NCBI GenBank assembly: GCA_004431415.1
Contig: QPMI01000032.1
Coordinates: forward strand, 1-64,000
DNA from: Cyanophora paradoxa
Taxonomy: Eukaryota; Glaucocystophyceae; Cyanophorales; Cyanophoraceae
Direction of reading: 5' to 3'
Length of the DNA stretch: 64,000 nucleotides
In this document: piece after piece, positions 62,096 to 64,000 of the stretch
Position numbering within the stretch: the stretch's first letter is position 1
Layout of the letters: every line of letters starts with the position of its first letter
Notes under the pieces: generated by a model
Told to the model about the DNA's origin: nothing
Seen by the model: only the letters and a program-made list of their open reading frames with translations
The model's database searches: none
Program-made: the position numbers and the translations under genes

Positions 62096-62549
62096 GTGAA
62101 TGACTACCGATATCTGTCCTCTACAGCTCTTTCGGCCTCTGGCTGGATGTCAAGGTTGGCCGCTGACTTGCAGGGTCCGCGCGGCGGCGGGACGCTGAAA
62201 GAGGCAAACTCGACTCAAGAAAGTGCTCCCAGCCGGAGCAGAGCGACTTGGGCGAGCGAGGCCGACGCCCGCTGGTCGAAGGCCGCTTTGATCAGCGTCG
62301 CACATGTAGCCCCCCGCGGCTCGCCCCCCTCCCCATTGAACTCTCGCCTCGACGAGCTGGGGTCAAGCGACCAAAGGACCACGCCCAGCTCGGTTTAGCA
62401 AGTCTGCTGCAAGCGCTAGCGCGCACAGCCGACCGGAGCGCGGACGTCAGGTGACCGCCAGGTGACCGCGATTCTTCTCCTCTACGCTTTATGACCATCA
62501 CCCCACCATCTGACACGTTTGACACGTGACAGTGTGGCGGCCCGCTTCG
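62096..62549. promoter_or_regulatory. Putative bidirectional promoter between genes H and I
   Basis: 454 bp between divergent start codons. It contains CAGGTGACCG twice (about 62448 and 62459) and GACACGT twice (about 62515 and 62521), which are possible binding sites. No TATA box is evident. The call is inferred from orientation. Confidence 0.35.
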
Positions 62550-64000
62550 ATGCCGCCGAAGAAAGATTCCGGTTGCGGGTGCGGCCCAGGCTCGAGGTGC
62601 ATCCGCTGCCCGTGCAGGAGCGAGGACGAGCTTTGCAGCACGTCCAGATGCGGCTGCGATCCATCGAAGTGTGAGAACAGGCGATCCGGCCCCAGGCCCC
62701 CAGCCGCAGCTTCTGGTTGCGAGTGCGGCCCGAGCTCGAAGTGCATCCGCTGCCCGTGCGGGGTGGGCGGTGTCCCTTGCAGCGAAGCCGTGTGCAGTTG
62801 TAGGTCTTCCATGTGCGAGAACAGGCGGTCCAGCTTCATGCCGTCCTCGAGAGCTGCAGCAGCTGCAGCTGGGTGCGAGTGCGGCCCGAGCTCGAAGTGC
62901 ATCCGCTGCCCGTGCGGGGTGGGCGGTGTCCCTTGCAGCGAAGCCGCTTGCAGCTGTAAGTCTTCCATGTGCGAGAACAGGCGGTCCAGCTTCATGCCGT
63001 CCTCGAGAGCTGCAGCAGCTGCAGCTGGGTGCGAGTGCGGCCCGAGCTCGAAGTGCATCCGCTGCCCGTGCGGGGTCGGAGGGGTTCCTTGCAGCGAAGC
63101 CGCGTGCAGCTGTAGGTCTTACATGTGCGAGAACCGACGCGCAGCCGCAGCCTCCAGCAGCTCGAGCTCGAGCTCCAGACCGGGCGCTGCCGCCGCGTCG
63201 CGCGCTCCTCCCGCGGCCGCCGGGCCCTCTCCAGGTGATCTCCGCTCAGGTTCTTTGGCCTGCGGCGCTCTCAGCCTTTGAACTTCGTTCGCACCAGGGG
63301 CGCCCGCGGCCGGAGCGCCGGCGCGGCGGATGCACACGCGAGCCGTGAAGGCACTCCCCTCGTTCCCCCGCAGTGCGGCGCTGAGCGACGCGGCGAGCGA
63401 GCTGCGGGAGGAGCTGTACGTGAACGTGTCGGGCAAGCGGGACGTGGTGCTCGCGTACCGGGGTAGAGACCTCTACACGGGGAGCGCGAGCGTACCCTCC
63501 CCGCACGTCGACCACATTGTCGAAACGCAGGCACGTACCCCCCCCCACCCCCGGCACCCTCCTGACACCCCTCTAATCCCTACCGCCCTTTCCGCTTCTC
63601 CCCCCCCCCCCTACCCCTTCCCGCTTCTCCCCTCACCCCCCACTTCTCGTCACCCTTCTACCCCCCCCCTTCCACCCCCCCCCTTCCACCCCCCCCCCCC
63701 CGGCCCACCCCACACACACATCCTACCCTTCTCAAACCCTCCCTGCCTCCCCCATCCCCCACCCACCTCCCACCCCACCCCACCCCCACCCCGCTCCCCG
63801 CCCCCGCCCCCGCCCCCGCCCCCCGCCCCCGCCCCCCGCCCCCGCCCCCGCCCTCCGCCCCCCACCCCCCGCCCCGCGCCCCCTGCCCCCTGCCCGCCCC
63901 CCGCGTCCTCCAACAGCTCGTTTCAGGTCCTGGCGCACGCGATGGCGCGGGCGAGGGTACGCCCCTCGGACCCGGGGGTACGCGACCTCCGGGGGGCGGT
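62550..64000 (+). CDS. Gene I: CXC-like Cys-rich repeat protein with a DHIVE-motif domain, cut by window edge
   Basis: ATG at 62550 (MPPKKDSGCGCGPGSRC). The first exon (62550 to about 63234) holds four Cys-rich repeats of the form C-x-C-x4-K-C-x2-C-x-C-x6-C-x4-C-x-C-x4-C-E-N-R. The spacing resembles CXC (tesmin/TSO1-type) zinc-binding domains, which bind DNA. An Ala/Ser-rich tail with a Ser run follows. The next exon, about 63374-63530, encodes ELREELYVNVSGKRDVVLAY then GRDLYTGSASVPSPHVDHIV and ETQ. H-V-D-H-I-V-E recalls the D-H of HNH/beta-beta-alpha-metal nucleases, but the fold is unproven. The third exon begins 63927 (VLAHAMARAR) and runs to the edge. The phase between exons 1 and 2 does not fit my borders, so an exon or splice site is missed, and two genes are possible. 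Confidence 0.6.
62721..63188 (+). repeat. 156-bp in-frame tandem repeat (three units) in gene I
   Basis: Unit starts (GAGTGCGGCCCGAGCTCGAA) are at 62721, 62877 and 63033, an exact 156-bp (52-residue) period, and are nearly identical. The first Cys-rich repeat at 62568 is clearly more divergent. The third unit loses the SSFMPSSR linker and passes into the Ala/Ser tail. Confidence 0.85.
63531..63926 (+). other. Extremely C-rich intron of gene I
   Basis: 396 bp, almost only C with some T and A on the plus strand, between CAG then GCACGTACCCCC and TTTCAG. The donor may be GC (63531) or the GTACCCCC four bases on. No coding potential. Confidence 0.65.

Overview
This 64-kb window is nuclear DNA of a microbial eukaryote. 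Genes are split into many short exons by mostly 40-400 bp spliceosomal introns, there are no bacterial-style operons, and the content is eukaryotic: a polycystin cation channel, ryanodine-receptor (RyR) domains, an ABC half-transporter and a multidomain TIR/CUB protein. GC content is high, introns are C-rich, and donors are mostly GTGCG(T/C) with many GC-AG introns. A GC-rich free-living alga or protist fits best; the lineage cannot be settled from this sequence. A long coiled-coil gene and a PKD2-type channel would suit a ciliated cell, but that is inference.

Layout: Gene A (+, 1-2802, cut by the window edge) converges on gene B (-, about 6902-3733). Gene B is divergent from gene C (+, 7112-18401), a coiled-coil/helical protein of about 30 exons. 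Gene C converges on gene D (-, about 33293-18834). Across a 3.4-kb spacer, gene D is head-to-head with gene E (+, 36661-44635). Gene E converges on gene F (-, 51842-45514). Then come gene G (-, about 55620-54445, HEAT/ARM-like fragment), gene H (-, 62095-58011, acidic/proline-rich with an exon array) and, divergent from H, gene I (+, 62550 to the edge, Cys-rich CXC-like repeats).

Most interesting content: (1) Gene D reads as two N-terminal TIR domains, one membrane span, a coiled coil and a long C-terminal region with FN3-like and CUB-like modules. This is the reverse order of a Toll-like receptor. (2) Gene E reads as a polycystin-2-type channel continuing in phase into a His-rich charged linker and two RyR domains. 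(3) Gene F is an ABC transporter with a C-terminal cyclic-nucleotide-binding-like domain and a 423-bp unit of two exons present three times in tandem. (4) Several introns coincide with tandem or direct duplications that include the splice sites.

How the genes relate: D (TIR signalling, possible ectodomain) and E (cation channel with calcium-release-channel modules) may share a control region and could belong to one sensing pathway; this is inference only. All exon borders were read by eye from frame, phase and splice-site sequence and are approximate where so marked. Several GC-rich stretches (genes B, C, H) change reading frame without a clear intron and may contain sequence errors.
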